A stretch of 46,254 bases of DNA from CAVSPO01 sp963730005 (GTDB lineage: Bacteria > Actinomycetota > Actinomycetes > Propionibacteriales > Propionibacteriaceae). Location of the stretch: NCBI GenBank assembly GCA_963730005.1, contig CAVSPO010000022.1, forward strand, positions 1 to 46,254. The letters run 5' to 3'. A program made the translations under genes and the position numbers. Positions 9,901 through 18,613 of the stretch are shown in pieces. The notes below the pieces were generated by a model. That model saw nothing but the letters and a program-made list of their open reading frames with translations, searched no databases and was not told the origin of the DNA. Position 1 is the stretch's first letter, and each line of letters opens with the position of its first letter.

Positions 9901-10582
9901 GGAACGGGGTGATGTAGAGACGGTCATCGGTGACGTCGCTCGCGCACGGATCGAGGAGGGCTCCCGGATCGAGTGCAAACGTGTCGACGACCATGCGCAG
10001 CCAACTACTGTGGGCATCGAGGTCATCGTTCGACAGGAGAGTTGCCTCAGCGATATGCCTCAGACCCGCGGCGCCCGGCACCTCCATAGCCGTTCGCGCG
10101 GACCCTCTCGGTAGGGTCCCTCTCGCGAGCCCTGCCCGTTTGAGCACCATGTCGCTCACCGTAAGGAGACCTTGAATCAACTGCCGTGCCGGACCACGCA
10201 AGTCGGCGGGTATCCATTCATCACGGAAGGCCGCATCGATCAAGTTCTCCACGTCAGCGACCGTATGCTCGCCCGAACCTGGCGAGACGAGATACGGCCC
10301 GCCGATGAAACTGATGCTCTGGATCAGCACTTCCGAGTACGAGTCCTCCTGCATAAGGATGTGGGCACCGCCGATGTCATCCTTCTTCAAGATCGATCGC
10401 ACTGCGCTTGAACTCAACGGTGAAGCCCCGCGGTCGTCCAGCGACATGCCCAAAGCCGCGAGCCGGTGCAGGCGAATCTGCCGAGACGCGTTCTCGGGGA
10501 GAAGCATCAGGCCAGAGGCAGCAGCAACAAGTGAGGGGCCGTCCACGTTCTCCGGGACGATATCTGCGCGGATTCTAGCCAT
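6959..10582 (-). CDS. Large protein with C-terminal PD-(D/E)XK nuclease motif, candidate defence effector
   Basis: An intact minus-strand frame encodes about 1,207 residues from ATG 10582, which has GAGAGG 8 bases upstream; TTG 10633 would add 17 residues. No known domain is obvious in the first 1,000 residues, which look globular and mixed alpha/beta. Near the C-terminus I see GDIDVLAIHTETRSIIAIEAK: D1070/D1072 followed by E1087-x-K1089, the pattern of PD-(D/E)XK restriction-like nucleases. The next basic segment (LFTGKKGKKSTIQLHTRRI) could contact nucleic acid. Base use is less GC-extreme than the transfer genes, suggesting separate acquisition. It is monocistronic and lies between an integrase scar and the transfer operon, a typical defence position. 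A role in antiphage defence is inferred; no family name could be assigned. The last residues (KAHKKHPRR) may derive from the junction with the integrase fragment. Confidence 0.6.
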   Translation of the reverse strand: MARIRADIVPENVDGPSLVAAASGLMLLPENASRQIRLHRLAALGMSLDDRGASPLSSSAVRSILKKDDIGGAHILMQEDSYSEVLIQSISFIGGPYLVSPGSGEHTVADVENLIDAAFRDEWIPADLRGPARQLIQGLLTVSDMVLKRAGLARGTLPRGSARTAMEVPGAAGLRHIAEATLLSNDDLDAHSSWLRMVVDTFALDPGALLDPCASDVTDDRLYITPFLRLADGYRVVLPLDLLVTIRFHLLRFALQAGQLEELGKRWREAAFRRLGQLLPYGSSPVLLEESSLMSRYLLRIDSKRDVHVILATDPLVDWQLEVWGSYDSSAAMGRLSNLMSPRVRRTYSTAEELFHLVLVDSPGRAAFWGVPNIDGIDPVLIARADDLEVMLHHEPDGLHGLLLFAQAIERRPGESMSTDILDEFCSYLDHEKSFYLSDFAAPTFTVFQPGDGLYPRQRYYAETDRHGVIPPLSNPLILQAQRLYPQDAPEIFLIEPTSSYIGYVVELGDQSVFVTLDRKQTEFAGIEPDLMECVAYWVRECANRIGARTVTATEIVLKLSAPESWKRARERSKTDTAVRVTPAGSRYTFEFTETFEALLQDDLNTAERELVTVLLVSIFGAESSTLASTIDSLAPLGMKRMLHAFDQHGSPDMLAERLPRPLIGHDQISAQLLDELGEWLRSPNGGNFSAGKLEGEGRVRVLNAAVTYLFERLEREVAQYDQRNLLDFLVAQNETLLHDAKFNAIMLKSRLACFGQQSYTVTELVNDRKNSATSQRANRFLIEYVAAQPPTGTRIVEPLDYYRLLGLATEIIQRATTSDFLLYDLADFDVSILGSGRLGVSREEPVTQAMETYATNSGMRSVQAATSVDESHVEDDVDVAAVIAGSEYAMRAEFGFTLNELREVCGGLLDLATADQVSRIDRSLALSKVAEERGMPEGIISTVLDAITISERSSFLEIGPDAYPWRFNRDISYTRRPVVLQGSDLVFGFRSIHMLGPFWVENILSGRLQGRAKTIEMQQYISDARGEINDAFARSVAARLKGIGMSTKVSVKKIGGLHMLDDDRKDIGDIDVLAIHTETRSIIAIEAKDFELARTPAEMARELEKLFTGKKGKKSTIQLHTRRINWLRDHLHQVVSEMDIRADDDTAPWHVIGAVVTSEPLVTPHVSTSTLPVIPLDDLGLNTLHLTPHHGRPPSTRKAHKKHPRR

Positions 10583-11075
10583 GGGGCCAAGCCTCTCAGG
10601 CACTACTGACACTCGCTCGTCGACACCACTCAACCTCTATGACGCGAGCCCAGAAGCGTGGGCTTTGGCTACCAAATGCCAAGCGCTGCCCATATACGAC
10701 TCCAGATCGCTAACGACTCCAGATGTGATCATCTGGCCGCGGGTCGTTCGCTGGCCTCCCAGCACCGCAAAGCCGCCGAAGCGATCGGCGCCCGGGTGTT
10801 CGCCGATCACCCGCACTCGTCGACAGCGCTCTGCAGAGAGCAGGATGATTCCCGCTTCACGAGGTTGCGATATGACCGCGCAACTGCTGTTGCCCACTCG
10901 TGTTCGGCAACCCCAGGTGCCGAAGAAATGGGGAAACAGGGGAAACGCCTAGTCAACTCCTGCTTTGGCTGCGTTGCCCCCTGCGTTGCCCCCCAAGAGT
11001 GGGGCCTGGGGACAACGACTCGAACCACGCGCCACGCGCACTGTCTCACTGCCAGCCCGGCAGAAGGAGACACTC
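10583..11075. other. Intergenic region with divergent promoters
   Basis: About 490 bases separate the minus-strand nuclease gene and the plus-strand transfer operon. A minus-strand frame at 10637-10897 is open for 86 codons but has no recognisable motif or clear ribosome binding site, so I do not call it. The right part holds the repeat cluster at 10930-10992. AAGGAG (11064-11069) precedes ATG 11076. Confidence 0.5.
10930..10992. promoter_or_regulatory. Paired repeats GGGGAAAC x2 and GTTGCCCC x2, possible operator of the transfer operon
   Basis: GGGGAAAC occurs at 10930-10937 and 10939-10946, and GTTGCCCC at 10973-10980 and 10985-10992. The second pair is the reverse complement of the first with one mismatch (GTTTCCCC), so the array is two direct repeats facing two inverted ones. 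It sits 85-145 bases before the first gene of the plus-strand operon, where an operator or iteron-like site would be expected. Confidence 0.4.
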
Positions 11076-11881
11076 ATGGCCACCCTCGAACAATTGCTCG
11101 ACATCACCGCGCTGCTGGACGCAGCTGAGCAGCAGCTACCCAGCTGGGGCATCCAGCACCCCGAGCTGGGTGCACTGACCACTCTCGACCAGATCCGGAC
11201 GCGACGAGAACCGGCACCGCTGAGGACCGTGATGAGGTGCTGCTTGCCTTGGCTGCCCTGGCCAACGTTGAGGGCGGTGACAACTGCGCGGCGGCCGCGC
11301 TGTTGTGCCATCTGCTGATTCCCGGCATTTTGAGCCGGTTGAGGGGAACCCGGATCAACAGCGACGAGCTCAGCATTGCGGCCGCGGAGCATCTGTGGAT
11401 TGCTGCCCGCACATTCCCGTGGCGGTCCGGTCACAAGGTGGCCGCGAATATCAGCTGGGCGGTCCGGAGAGCAGTCCTCGCAGATTTCGGGATCGGCGAG
11501 ATCAGGCGCTTTGACCGCACTTGGGCAGCGACCGCCGTGTGTGGGCAAACGGAACTGTGGAAAAGCGCTGCCCCCGAAAGGAGCCCGCAAGAAACCGCCC
11601 ACCGCGAACTTGCTGAACTGCTCGATTGGGCCGAATCCGCGGCCGTCCTGACGGGGGACGAAATCGAACTGTTGATTGCACTGATCAGGGCTTCCCATCG
11701 GCTGCCGAGTCGGCGCGTCACCTCCAGTGGATTGTTGTCCGCCGACGTGTCCCGGGCTGTCGGTGAACAGCTGGGTATCAGCGCGTCGACGGTTCGTCGC
11801 CGTGTTTCGCGGACCTTGCAGACCTTGCGGTGTGCCACCAGGACAGGTGGCTATCTCAGCGACTTGGAGTTCGCGGCATGA
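11076..11881 (+). CDS. Sigma-70/HTH-like regulator at head of transfer operon; frame break near 11198
   Basis: ATG 11076 follows a good ribosome binding site (AAGGAG). The protein reads MATLEQLLDITALLDAAEQQLPSWG and, after a frame change near 11198 that behaves like one missing base, continues to TGA 11879-11881; total about 268 residues. The C-terminal part (LLSADVSRAVGEQLGISAST, then VRRRVSRTLQTLR) is a helix-turn-helix like sigma region 4. The middle (LLCHLLIPGILSRLRGTRI...AAEHLWIAARTFP) resembles the replication/sigma-like regulators found at the head of actinobacterial transfer operons. The following genes are close or overlapping, so this is probably the first gene of the operon. A role as its regulator is inference. 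Confidence 0.6.
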
Positions 11882-11935
11882 GTGAGCAAGAACGCGCAGC
11901 TTGCGGCGTGGTGTGGGTGGGAAGGAGCCCCTTTG

Positions 11936-12139
11936 ATGGAACAGCGAGAGATCAACGCGTTGATGGCATTGGCCACCAGCGACGAGCAGGCGATCGCCGA
12001 CGTGTCGCGTGCGGTGCGGCGGTTGGAGCAAGCTCAGGACGCCAAGGCGCGTCTGCAGGCACTGCCTGCAGAGGTGTTGCGGGCGGCTATCGGGGCACGC
12101 AACCAGGTCCTCAAGCCCATCGAAGGGGCTGCGGGATGA
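11936..12139 (+). CDS. Small hypothetical protein of the transfer operon
   Basis: A 67-residue protein, MEQREINALMALATSDEQAI..., largely helical and charged with a probable coiled coil (VSRAVRRLEQAQDAKARLQ). ATG 11936 is chosen because GGAAGGAG lies 8-10 bases upstream. GTG 11882 would add 18 residues without a comparable site. Its stop overlaps the ATG of the ParA-like gene (ATGA 12136-12139), so the two are translationally coupled. No function is recognised. Confidence 0.6.
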   Translation: MEQREINALMALATSDEQAIADVSRAVRRLEQAQDAKARLQALPAEVLRAAIGARNQVLKPIEGAAG

Positions 12140-12928
12140 CGGCCACCGTCGAAGAGCTCAAGCGAGCCTGGCAGGCCGTGGAGGCCGGCCACTTCCGGAC
12201 CAGCCGCAACCCGCTTCACCGCGGCGCAGGACTGGGCTGCTCCTGCGGGTGAACCTGTACTGCCGGTGGTGGGTGCGCACGGCAATGTGGGTGCCTCCAC
12301 GCTGGCGCTCGCCTTGGCCACCGTGGCTGCCCCAGCCCGCGTCGTGGAATGCGCGTCAGCGGCACGCTGTGGTCTGGTGGCCGCCGCGACGGCGGAATTG
12401 GGCGACTACGACGGCACCTGGTCACGCGGCACCCGGGGGGACGTGCTGATCGAGCGGCTCACCGGCGTCCTGCTCGAGCCCTGTGAGGTTCCGCCTCCGT
12501 CCCTGCCCGACAGGGCGTCGCGTCTCACGGTGATCGACATCAGCTGGGACCCTGCCCACGTGCTGGCCGCCACGTCGTGGCTGAGTGCTGTCCTGCTGCA
12601 GGCCCCTGCGGTTGTGGTCACCGCCCACGCCACCATTCCCGGTCTGCGCCACCTGGAGAACACCCTCGCGTTGCTGCCGGAGGTCGACTGCGTCGCAGCG
12701 ATTCTGGGGCCTGTTCGCCGCAGGTGGCCGAAGGTGCTGTCCCACACGTTCGGGCCGCTCACTCGTGCCGCGGATCGCGGCCAGCGACTCCTCACCGTCC
12801 CGGTCGTCCCGGCGCTTCAGGTGGCTGGGGTCGACACCTCACCGCTACCGGTCGCGCTGCTGGAGGCAGCCGAAGAGATCCTGCGTCTGGCTCAGGGAAC
12901 CGGCGACACCCGAAAGGAACAGTCGTGA
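12136..12928 (+). CDS. ParA/MinD-like ATPase of the conjugation operon; frame break near 12200
   Basis: The protein starts MTATVEELKRAWQAVEAGHF (ATG 12136) and after a +1 frame change near 12200 continues TRFTAAQDWAAPAGEPVLPVVGAHGNVGAST to TGA 12926-12928. GAHGNVGAST is a ParA/MinD-type Walker A (GxxGxxGAST) preceded by a beta strand. LTVIDISWD follows as the hydrophobic strand with Asp expected for Walker B. Single-domain ATPases of this kind are found directly upstream of the membrane genes in SCO6880-type transfer clusters, where they may organise the pore at the membrane. The stop overlaps the next GTG (GTGA). Total is about 264 residues. Confidence 0.65.
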
Positions 12929-13215
12929 ACATCACCAGCCTCCTCTTGCCCCTGCAGGTGTGTCCTGTCGCCCCGCCCAACGCGCAGCAGTACGCCGATC
13001 AACTCACCGGCTACGTCCTGTGGGCGGTCATTGCGCTGTTCCTGGTCGGGGTCATTGTTTCGGTCGGCTCGATCGTGGCCGGACGCATCTTCCAGATGCC
13101 CCACACGAGCAAGGCCGGCATCGTCGGCCTGGTTGTCGTGTTCATCGCCGCGATCCTGTACATGACGGTCCCGTCGATGGTCACCGGCATCCTCGGAACG
13201 GGGTGCACGGGATGA
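12925..13215 (+). CDS. Small two-span membrane protein, VirB2/pilin-like
   Basis: A 96-residue protein starting at GTG 12925 with AAAGGA upstream and a stop-start overlap with the ATPase gene. It has two transmembrane helices (YVLWAVIALFLVGVIVSVGS and AGIVGLVVVFIAAILYMTVP) joined by a short polar loop with a basic residue. Size, topology and position before VirB8-like and VirB6-like genes fit a VirB2/TrbC-type subunit, but no family-specific motif is visible. Its stop overlaps the next ATG (13212-13215). Confidence 0.65.
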   Translation: MNITSLLLPLQVCPVAPPNAQQYADQLTGYVLWAVIALFLVGVIVSVGSIVAGRIFQMPHTSKAGIVGLVVVFIAAILYMTVPSMVTGILGTGCTG

Positions 13216-14036
13216 CCCGCCGAACCCGCCTGCAACCGCCGGCCACACCCCAACCGTGGGGGAAACCGAAGATCCTGGCACTGCTGGTGGGCTCCGTGGT
13301 CGTGTTCTGCACGCTGGTGGCCGGACTCGGCTTCTCGATCCGTGCCGCGTTCACCGCTGGTGGCGGACGCCATGCTGACGCTGCGGCCGGCTCCGCCATC
13401 CCCACCGGCGACGAGATGGCAGCCCGCCGTGACATGTTGGCTGCCGAACCGATGTTGCGGGTGTCGCAGACTGATTCGGTCAGCGGCACCCCGGCCGCGA
13501 GGGTGGCACCGGCCATCGACATGCCTGCCTCCACGATGATCGGGCCGGCCAAGGTTGCGGCCGGGTTCCCGCACACCCCGGAAGGCGCGGCCGCCCAGCT
13601 CGCCTCGATCGAGGTCGCGGTGCTGACGGAGATGAGCATCGCCCGCACGAACGAGATCCATGCGGCGTGGTCCCTGCCCGGGGCGCCCGCCATCGAGGCG
13701 TGGCCCCTGATGGGCAACGTCCAGTCCTTCCTGGGGGCAGCCGGGATGGGTTCCGCCAAGGATGTCGGAACCATGGTCACCGTCACGCCGGTGGCCGCCC
13801 AGATCAAGGCCACCGACGGACCGGACTGGACGATCGCCTGCGTGCTGAGCGATGTCCGCGCCGTCGTCCGTGCCGAGGCCCGGGTGGTCTACGGCTACTG
13901 CGAACGGATGGCGTGGGACGGCCAGCGCTGGCTGGTTGCCCCCGGCGCACCTCCGGCGGCTGCGCCGTCGACGTGGCCCGGGACCGAGCTGGCCATCAAG
14001 GCCGGCTGGCGGACCTGGGATCGGCAAGGCCAGTAA
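13212..14036 (+). CDS. VirB8-like single-span membrane protein
   Basis: A 274-residue protein. A short basic cytoplasmic N-terminus is followed by one transmembrane helix (ILALLVGSVVVFCTLVAGLG, residues about 21-40) and an exported domain of about 200 residues. The exported domain ends with the alternating strands of an NTF2-like fold (VTVTPVAAQIKATDGPDWTI...MAWDGQRWLVAPG). VirB8/TcpC-type pore proteins have this layout and scaffold the type IV secretion channel. The assignment rests on topology and context, not on a strict motif. It overlaps the preceding gene and is followed 14 bases later by the VirB6-like gene. Confidence 0.6.
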   Translation: MTRRTRLQPPATPQPWGKPKILALLVGSVVVFCTLVAGLGFSIRAAFTAGGGRHADAAAGSAIPTGDEMAARRDMLAAEPMLRVSQTDSVSGTPAARVAPAIDMPASTMIGPAKVAAGFPHTPEGAAAQLASIEVAVLTEMSIARTNEIHAAWSLPGAPAIEAWPLMGNVQSFLGAAGMGSAKDVGTMVTVTPVAAQIKATDGPDWTIACVLSDVRAVVRAEARVVYGYCERMAWDGQRWLVAPGAPPAAAPSTWPGTELAIKAGWRTWDRQGQ

Positions 14037-14050
14037 AGGGGAGTTGGACC

Positions 14051-15546
14051 ATGCTGTTTCCGCTGCCGTTTGACCCGTTCCAGAAGCTGGGGGACGCCGC
14101 CGCCAAGGTCGTGGCTGACGGCTGGACCAGCATGATGCTTGCCATCTGGAACGCGGGCCTGTTCGTGATGGGCATGATCCTGAAGTTCGAGGATCACTTC
14201 CTGAGCGTCGACCTCCGCGAAGACGGCCCCCTGGGGTCGGTGTACTCCGGCACGGTGTGGATCGCCCTCATGCTGGTCGTCATCCTGACGGTGGTTCAGA
14301 TCGGCGCAGCTGTCATCAAACGTGACGGCAAGAGCCTGGGCCAGGTGGTGCTCGGGGTGGGGCAGTTCGTCATGATCTGGGCAGTGTGGGTGGCCTACTG
14401 CGGCGCCGTGCTGGCGGCCTGCGGCGGGCTCAACAAGGCGCTGATGAGCTCCCTGTTCGGCGTCGACACCTGGGACGACTGGCAGCCGTGGGAGCCCTTC
14501 ACCGGTGAGACCGTCACCCAGAGCGTGGTGGCCACGGTGTTGGGGCTGATGGGTCTGCTGCTGTGGCTGGCAGCGATCGCGCATTTCCTGGTCATCCTCA
14601 CCCGTGCCGGCGCGCTGCTGGTGATCGCCGCGACGATGCCGATCTGCGCGGCGGGGCTGGTCTCCGACATCGGGAAGTCCTGGTTCGGGAAGAGTCTGCG
14701 GTGGTTCCACGCCGCGGCCTTCACGCCGGTGGTCATGACGTTGGTCATGGGCCTGGGCATCAAGGTCTCCTCAGGGGTCGCCCAAGGCCTCGGTGACAGC
14801 ACCCACGAAGCCATCGGGACGGCGCTGCCGGCGGTGCTGATGATCATCGTCTCGGCCGTGTCGCCGCTGGCGCTGTTCAAGATGCTGGCGTTCATGGAGC
14901 CCGGCACCACCTCGGGAGCTGCGCTGCGAGCCGGGATGGCCGCGTCCGGCGGACTGGCCGGGCTGCTCTCCGGCCGGTCGGCAGGCGCGGCAGGAGGCAC
15001 GGCAGCCGAATCGGGAACCGACGGCCGATCCCAAGGTGAAGCCCACGGCGAAGCCGCCACAGCGAGCCGGTTCGCGGCCTCGGCCGCAGGAGCCGCCAGC
15101 GCTCTGGGGCCGGTAGGTCAGGCCGTCGGAATGGGGTTCCAGGCCTTCACCAACATCGGGGCTGCCGCAACCTCGGTGGGTGCTGATGCCACCAACCAGA
15201 TGGGGGTCGGGCACAACACCTACCAGCCGGACTTCCTCGGGGCGGGCAACGCCACCAACGACACCCCCGGCCAGCGGGCAACAACCCAGGCCAGCCGGAC
15301 AACAACCCCGGTCCAGCCGGACAACAACCCCGGCCCACAGGACAACACGCCGCCCATTCCGGATGCCCCTGACGCCGGTGGCATGCCACAACTCCCGAGC
15401 CCCGGTGGGAGCGGCGACATGGCGGCCCTGCCGCCGGGTCGAGGCGTCGGCAGCGCCGGCGGTGCCGGCGGTGCGGTGCGGGTGGAGCAGCCGGTGGGGT
15501 CGGTGCGGCTGGTGGGGCCGAAGCGGCAGCGGTTGTCGTGGTCTGA
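14051..15546 (+). CDS. VirB6/TrbL-like polytopic membrane protein; frame change near its 3' end
   Basis: ATG 14051 follows AAAGGGGAG. The N-terminal 300 residues carry five or six membrane helices (for example VWIALMLVVILTVVQIGAAV; VVATVLGLMGLLLWLAAIAH; LPAVLMIIVSAVSPLALF), followed by a long low-complexity tail rich in Gly, Ala, Thr, Pro and Asn. VirB6/TrbL proteins form the inner-membrane part of type IV channels and commonly have such tails. In the frame read, no stop appears before the next gene. A switch near 15470 gives an Ala/Gly-rich end (GGVGAAGGAEAAAVVVV) and TGA 15544-15546, which I take as the real end. The next gene begins 21 bases later. Confidence 0.65.
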
Positions 15547-15567
15547 CCCGAAAGGAAAGGAATCTTC

Positions 15568-17079
15568 ATGTCAGCAGCTGTGTACAGCGACTATTCCCGC
15601 GACAAGATCGGCTGGTTCTTCGGGTTGTCCGGCTTCCAGCTGGGTGCCCTCACGGTCTCCTCGCTGCCCGTCTTCTGGGGCATCAACCGGCAGGCCTGGG
15701 GGAGTGTGGCGGGCTTCCTGCTGGTCTTCGGCGTCGTGTTCGTGGTGACCGTGGTCTCGGTCCGTGGCCGTCCGGCCGCCGGCTGGCTGTGGGCGTCGGT
15801 GTGTTTCGCGGTCGGCGGGCTGACCGGTTCGCGTCGGTTCACCGCCCGGGCCGCGCGAGGACAGGCCGAGGACCTCGACGACGTCGACCTGCCGGGGATG
15901 CTGCAGGGTCTGGAGATCCACGAGGGTCCACCGCACGGGGCTGCGCAGGCGCGGACGGCCATCATCCAGAACCATGGGGGGCGCACGTGGGCAGTCACCG
16001 CGGCAGTGGTGCATCCCGGGATCGGGATGAGTGACGGCGCGGAACGCAATCGGCGCGGCGGTGGGCTGGCCTCGCTGATCGACCTGGCGTCGCGGACCGA
16101 GCTGATCGACGAGATCATCGCGCTGGTGCGCACCGTTCCCGACGACGGGGCGGAGCGCAGCGTGTGGGTGGCCCGGCACCGGGTGGCGACCGCCCATGAG
16201 GTGTCCCGGCGGATCAACGACGACCTGCAGCAGGGGCTGTCCGCTGCCAGTGTGCGCACCGAGTCGTTCGTGACGATCGTGGTGCCCGAGTCGAGGCTGG
16301 GGCGCGAGGCCCGCGAGAGCGGCGGCGGGCTGGAGGGCCGGGCACGGGTGCTGTACTCCCTGATGGCCGAGGTCGAGTCCGGGCTGCGGGGCGGTCTGGG
16401 CATGACCGACGTGCGCTGGCTCACCTCACCGGAGTTGGCGCTGGCCTGCCGGGCCGGTTTCGCCCCCGGCGACCGGGCCGGCATCATCACCGCCCTGGCG
16501 GAACGCGAGAAGAACCCGGCCGTCAACGCCGACGTTCCGTGGGCGATGGCTGGGCCCAGCGGCGCCGACACGGTGATGCGGCACTACTCCCACGACGCCT
16601 GGAACTCGATCTCCGAAACCATCAAGCTGCCCACCAAGGGTGCGGTGATGGGTGCGCTGGCACCGATCCTCACCCCCACCGAGCCGGGGGAGCGGCGCTC
16701 GTTGATGGTGTCCTTCCCGATCCTGAAACAGGGCACCGCGGAGCGACAGTCGGACAACGCGGAGTTCGCCGCCGGGATGGGCGACGAACTGCGCCGCAAG
16801 GCCGGCGTGCAACCCAAGGCGCGGCACCGCAACGAGGCTGCGAAAGCCCGCGGCATGGACGAGAAACTCGCTCGGGGAAACGCGATGACGCGTCCCTACG
16901 CGGTGTGCTGCGTCACCGTCCCGAAAACGGTGCGGATCGCCGAGTTCGGTCGCCGGCTGGATGCGGCCGTGCGTCGCGCCGGGTTCGCGCCGCTGCGTCT
17001 CGACCTGGCCCAGGACGCGGGTTTCGCTGCCGCCGCCGTCCCCCTGGGACTCAGCCTCACCAGGGTCGGGGAGGCGTGA
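15568..17079 (+). CDS. SCO6880-family conjugation protein
   Basis: An intact 503-residue protein with GGAAAGGA just before ATG 15568. The N-terminus has two or three membrane helices (FGLSGFQLGALTVSSLPVFW; VAGFLLVFGVVFVVTVVSV; LWASVCFAVGGL) like PrgI-type proteins, followed by a cytoplasmic domain (LQGLEIHEG...RTWAVTAAVVHPG). It matches my recollection of the SCO6880 family, which accompanies a separate VirB4-like ATPase in actinobacterial type IV systems and resembles the non-ATPase N-terminal half of VirB4. The stop overlaps the ATG of the VirB4-like gene (TGATG, 17077-17081), so the two halves are coupled. No frame break is visible. Confidence 0.75.
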   Translation: MSAAVYSDYSRDKIGWFFGLSGFQLGALTVSSLPVFWGINRQAWGSVAGFLLVFGVVFVVTVVSVRGRPAAGWLWASVCFAVGGLTGSRRFTARAARGQAEDLDDVDLPGMLQGLEIHEGPPHGAAQARTAIIQNHGGRTWAVTAAVVHPGIGMSDGAERNRRGGGLASLIDLASRTELIDEIIALVRTVPDDGAERSVWVARHRVATAHEVSRRINDDLQQGLSAASVRTESFVTIVVPESRLGREARESGGGLEGRARVLYSLMAEVESGLRGGLGMTDVRWLTSPELALACRAGFAPGDRAGIITALAEREKNPAVNADVPWAMAGPSGADTVMRHYSHDAWNSISETIKLPTKGAVMGALAPILTPTEPGERRSLMVSFPILKQGTAERQSDNAEFAAGMGDELRRKAGVQPKARHRNEAAKARGMDEKLARGNAMTRPYAVCCVTVPKTVRIAEFGRRLDAAVRRAGFAPLRLDLAQDAGFAAAAVPLGLSLTRVGEA

Positions 17080-18613
17080 TGTCCAGGCGCCACCGCGACC
17101 AGCACCCGACGGGCAGCCGTAACGTCGCCCAGTTGATGACCGACTTCGGCCATCAGCTGCCGCAGGCCCCGGCACCCCAGCAGCACTCCCAGGAGCCGCG
17201 ACTGTTCCGCCGTGCACCGTTGCGGGGCCACCACCAGCCCGGGCGGGGCTGGACGGCGGCGTCCGCGCCGGTGTCGACCTGGCGGATGACGTCTGATCAG
17301 GCGCCGGTGCTGTGGCCCTGGATCGCCACCCCCGGCCTGCCACCCACCGGAGCCCAGATCGGTATCGACCAGCTGTCGGGCGGCTCGTTCTACGCCGACC
17401 CGATCGGGTGGGTGCTGTCCGATGAGGTGCCGGTCACCAACTCCAACGTGTTCGTGTTCGGCACCCCGGGCCAGGGCAAGAGCGGGACCACCAAGGCGTT
17501 CCTGACCCGGATGCTCGACTTCGGCTATCGCGTCCTCATCCTGGGCGACACCAAGGACGAGTACGAGAAGCTGTGCCACGCGGTCGGGGTGGAGCCGTTC
17601 GTGGTCGGCCCCGGCATGGCGAACCCGCGTCAACCCGCTGGACTTCGGCCCGCTGGGCTACCAGTGGGACAAACTCGACGGGCCCGGCGGCCCAGGCGAC
17701 GGGCCGCGGTCATCTTCAAACGCTGGCTGACCCTGCTGCGCGGCCTGGTCGGCTCCCAACACATCGGGGACCAGCGGGTGCCGTTCGGGCCCACCGACGA
17801 GGTCGTCACCAAGACGGCCCTGACCCACATCACCGGCTACGCGGCCGGCTGCACCCGCCTGACCGAGCCCACCATCCCGCAGCTGTGGTGGGCCCTGGAC
17901 AACCCGACCCCGGACCTGATCGCCACCTGCCGCTACCGTGACGAACGCCACTTCCTGGACGAGACCCGGCTGTTGCGCGACGCGCTGGGCCAGCTCGTGT
18001 CCGGTGCGCTGGCCGGCCTGTTCGACGGCCACACCACCGTCAAGGTGGACTGGCGGGCCCCGATCCAGTCGTTCAGCCTGTCACGGCTCAAACCGCTGGG
18101 GGAGGAGGCCGAGGGCATCGCCCTGACCTGCCTGAACAGCTGGGGGCGGGCGATGCGGGAGGTCGCCGAACCCGGTGACCTGCGGATCGTGGTCCGCGAC
18201 GAATCCTGGAAACAGCTACGGCTGGGCCCCGAAGCGGTCAAGAGCTTCGACGCCGACCTGCGGTTCTCCCGCAGCGACGGCGACATCCAGTGGGCGGTGG
18301 CCCACAAACCCTCCGACCTGCTGTCGGCCGGCGACGCAGGGGTCGCAGGCCGTGGCGATCGCCAAGGACCTGCTGCACCTGGCCGACACCAAGATCCTGC
18401 ACGGCCAGGACCCGGCGGTCGCCGAGGAACTCCAGCAGATGCTCGGACTCGGCCCGATCGCCCAGAACTACATCACCGACTGGGCCATGCAAGGCAAAGG
18501 CCGGGCCGTCTGGTGCGTCGGCGCCCCAGCTGTACAAGGTGCAGACCGTGCTGCATCCCCTCGAGCTGTACCTCACCGACACCAACGAAGCCCTCGCCAA
18601 GGCCGGCGGATGA
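17079..18613 (+). CDS. VirB4-like conjugation ATPase; several +1 frame breaks
   Basis: From ATG 17079 the product reads MSRRHRDQHPTGS... to a Walker A (FVFGTPGQGKSGTTKAF, near 17450). Other family blocks are LILGDTKDEYEKL, IFKRWLTLLRGLVGSQ, the Walker B strand LRIVVRDESWKQLR, and DIQWAVAHKPSDLL. It ends WAMQGKGRAVWCVGAPQLYK...ALAKAGG at TGA 18611-18613. VirB4/TraC ATPases power channel assembly and substrate transfer. Motifs continue in a new frame near 17626, 17680-17700 (two changes), 18345 and 18537, each fitting one extra base. The protein is recognisable throughout, so the breaks are recent or artefactual. It overlaps both neighbours (TGATG, ATGA). Confidence 0.75.

Noticed and set aside
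10637..10897. An 86-codon minus-strand frame just upstream of the large nuclease gene
   Set aside because: No recognisable motif, no clear ribosome binding site and composition close to random for this GC content; could still be a fragment.
11018..11026. ACTCGAACC, resembling the complement of a tRNA T-loop
   Set aside because: Flanking bases do not form a T-stem and no cloverleaf can be drawn; no tRNA gene was found in the window.
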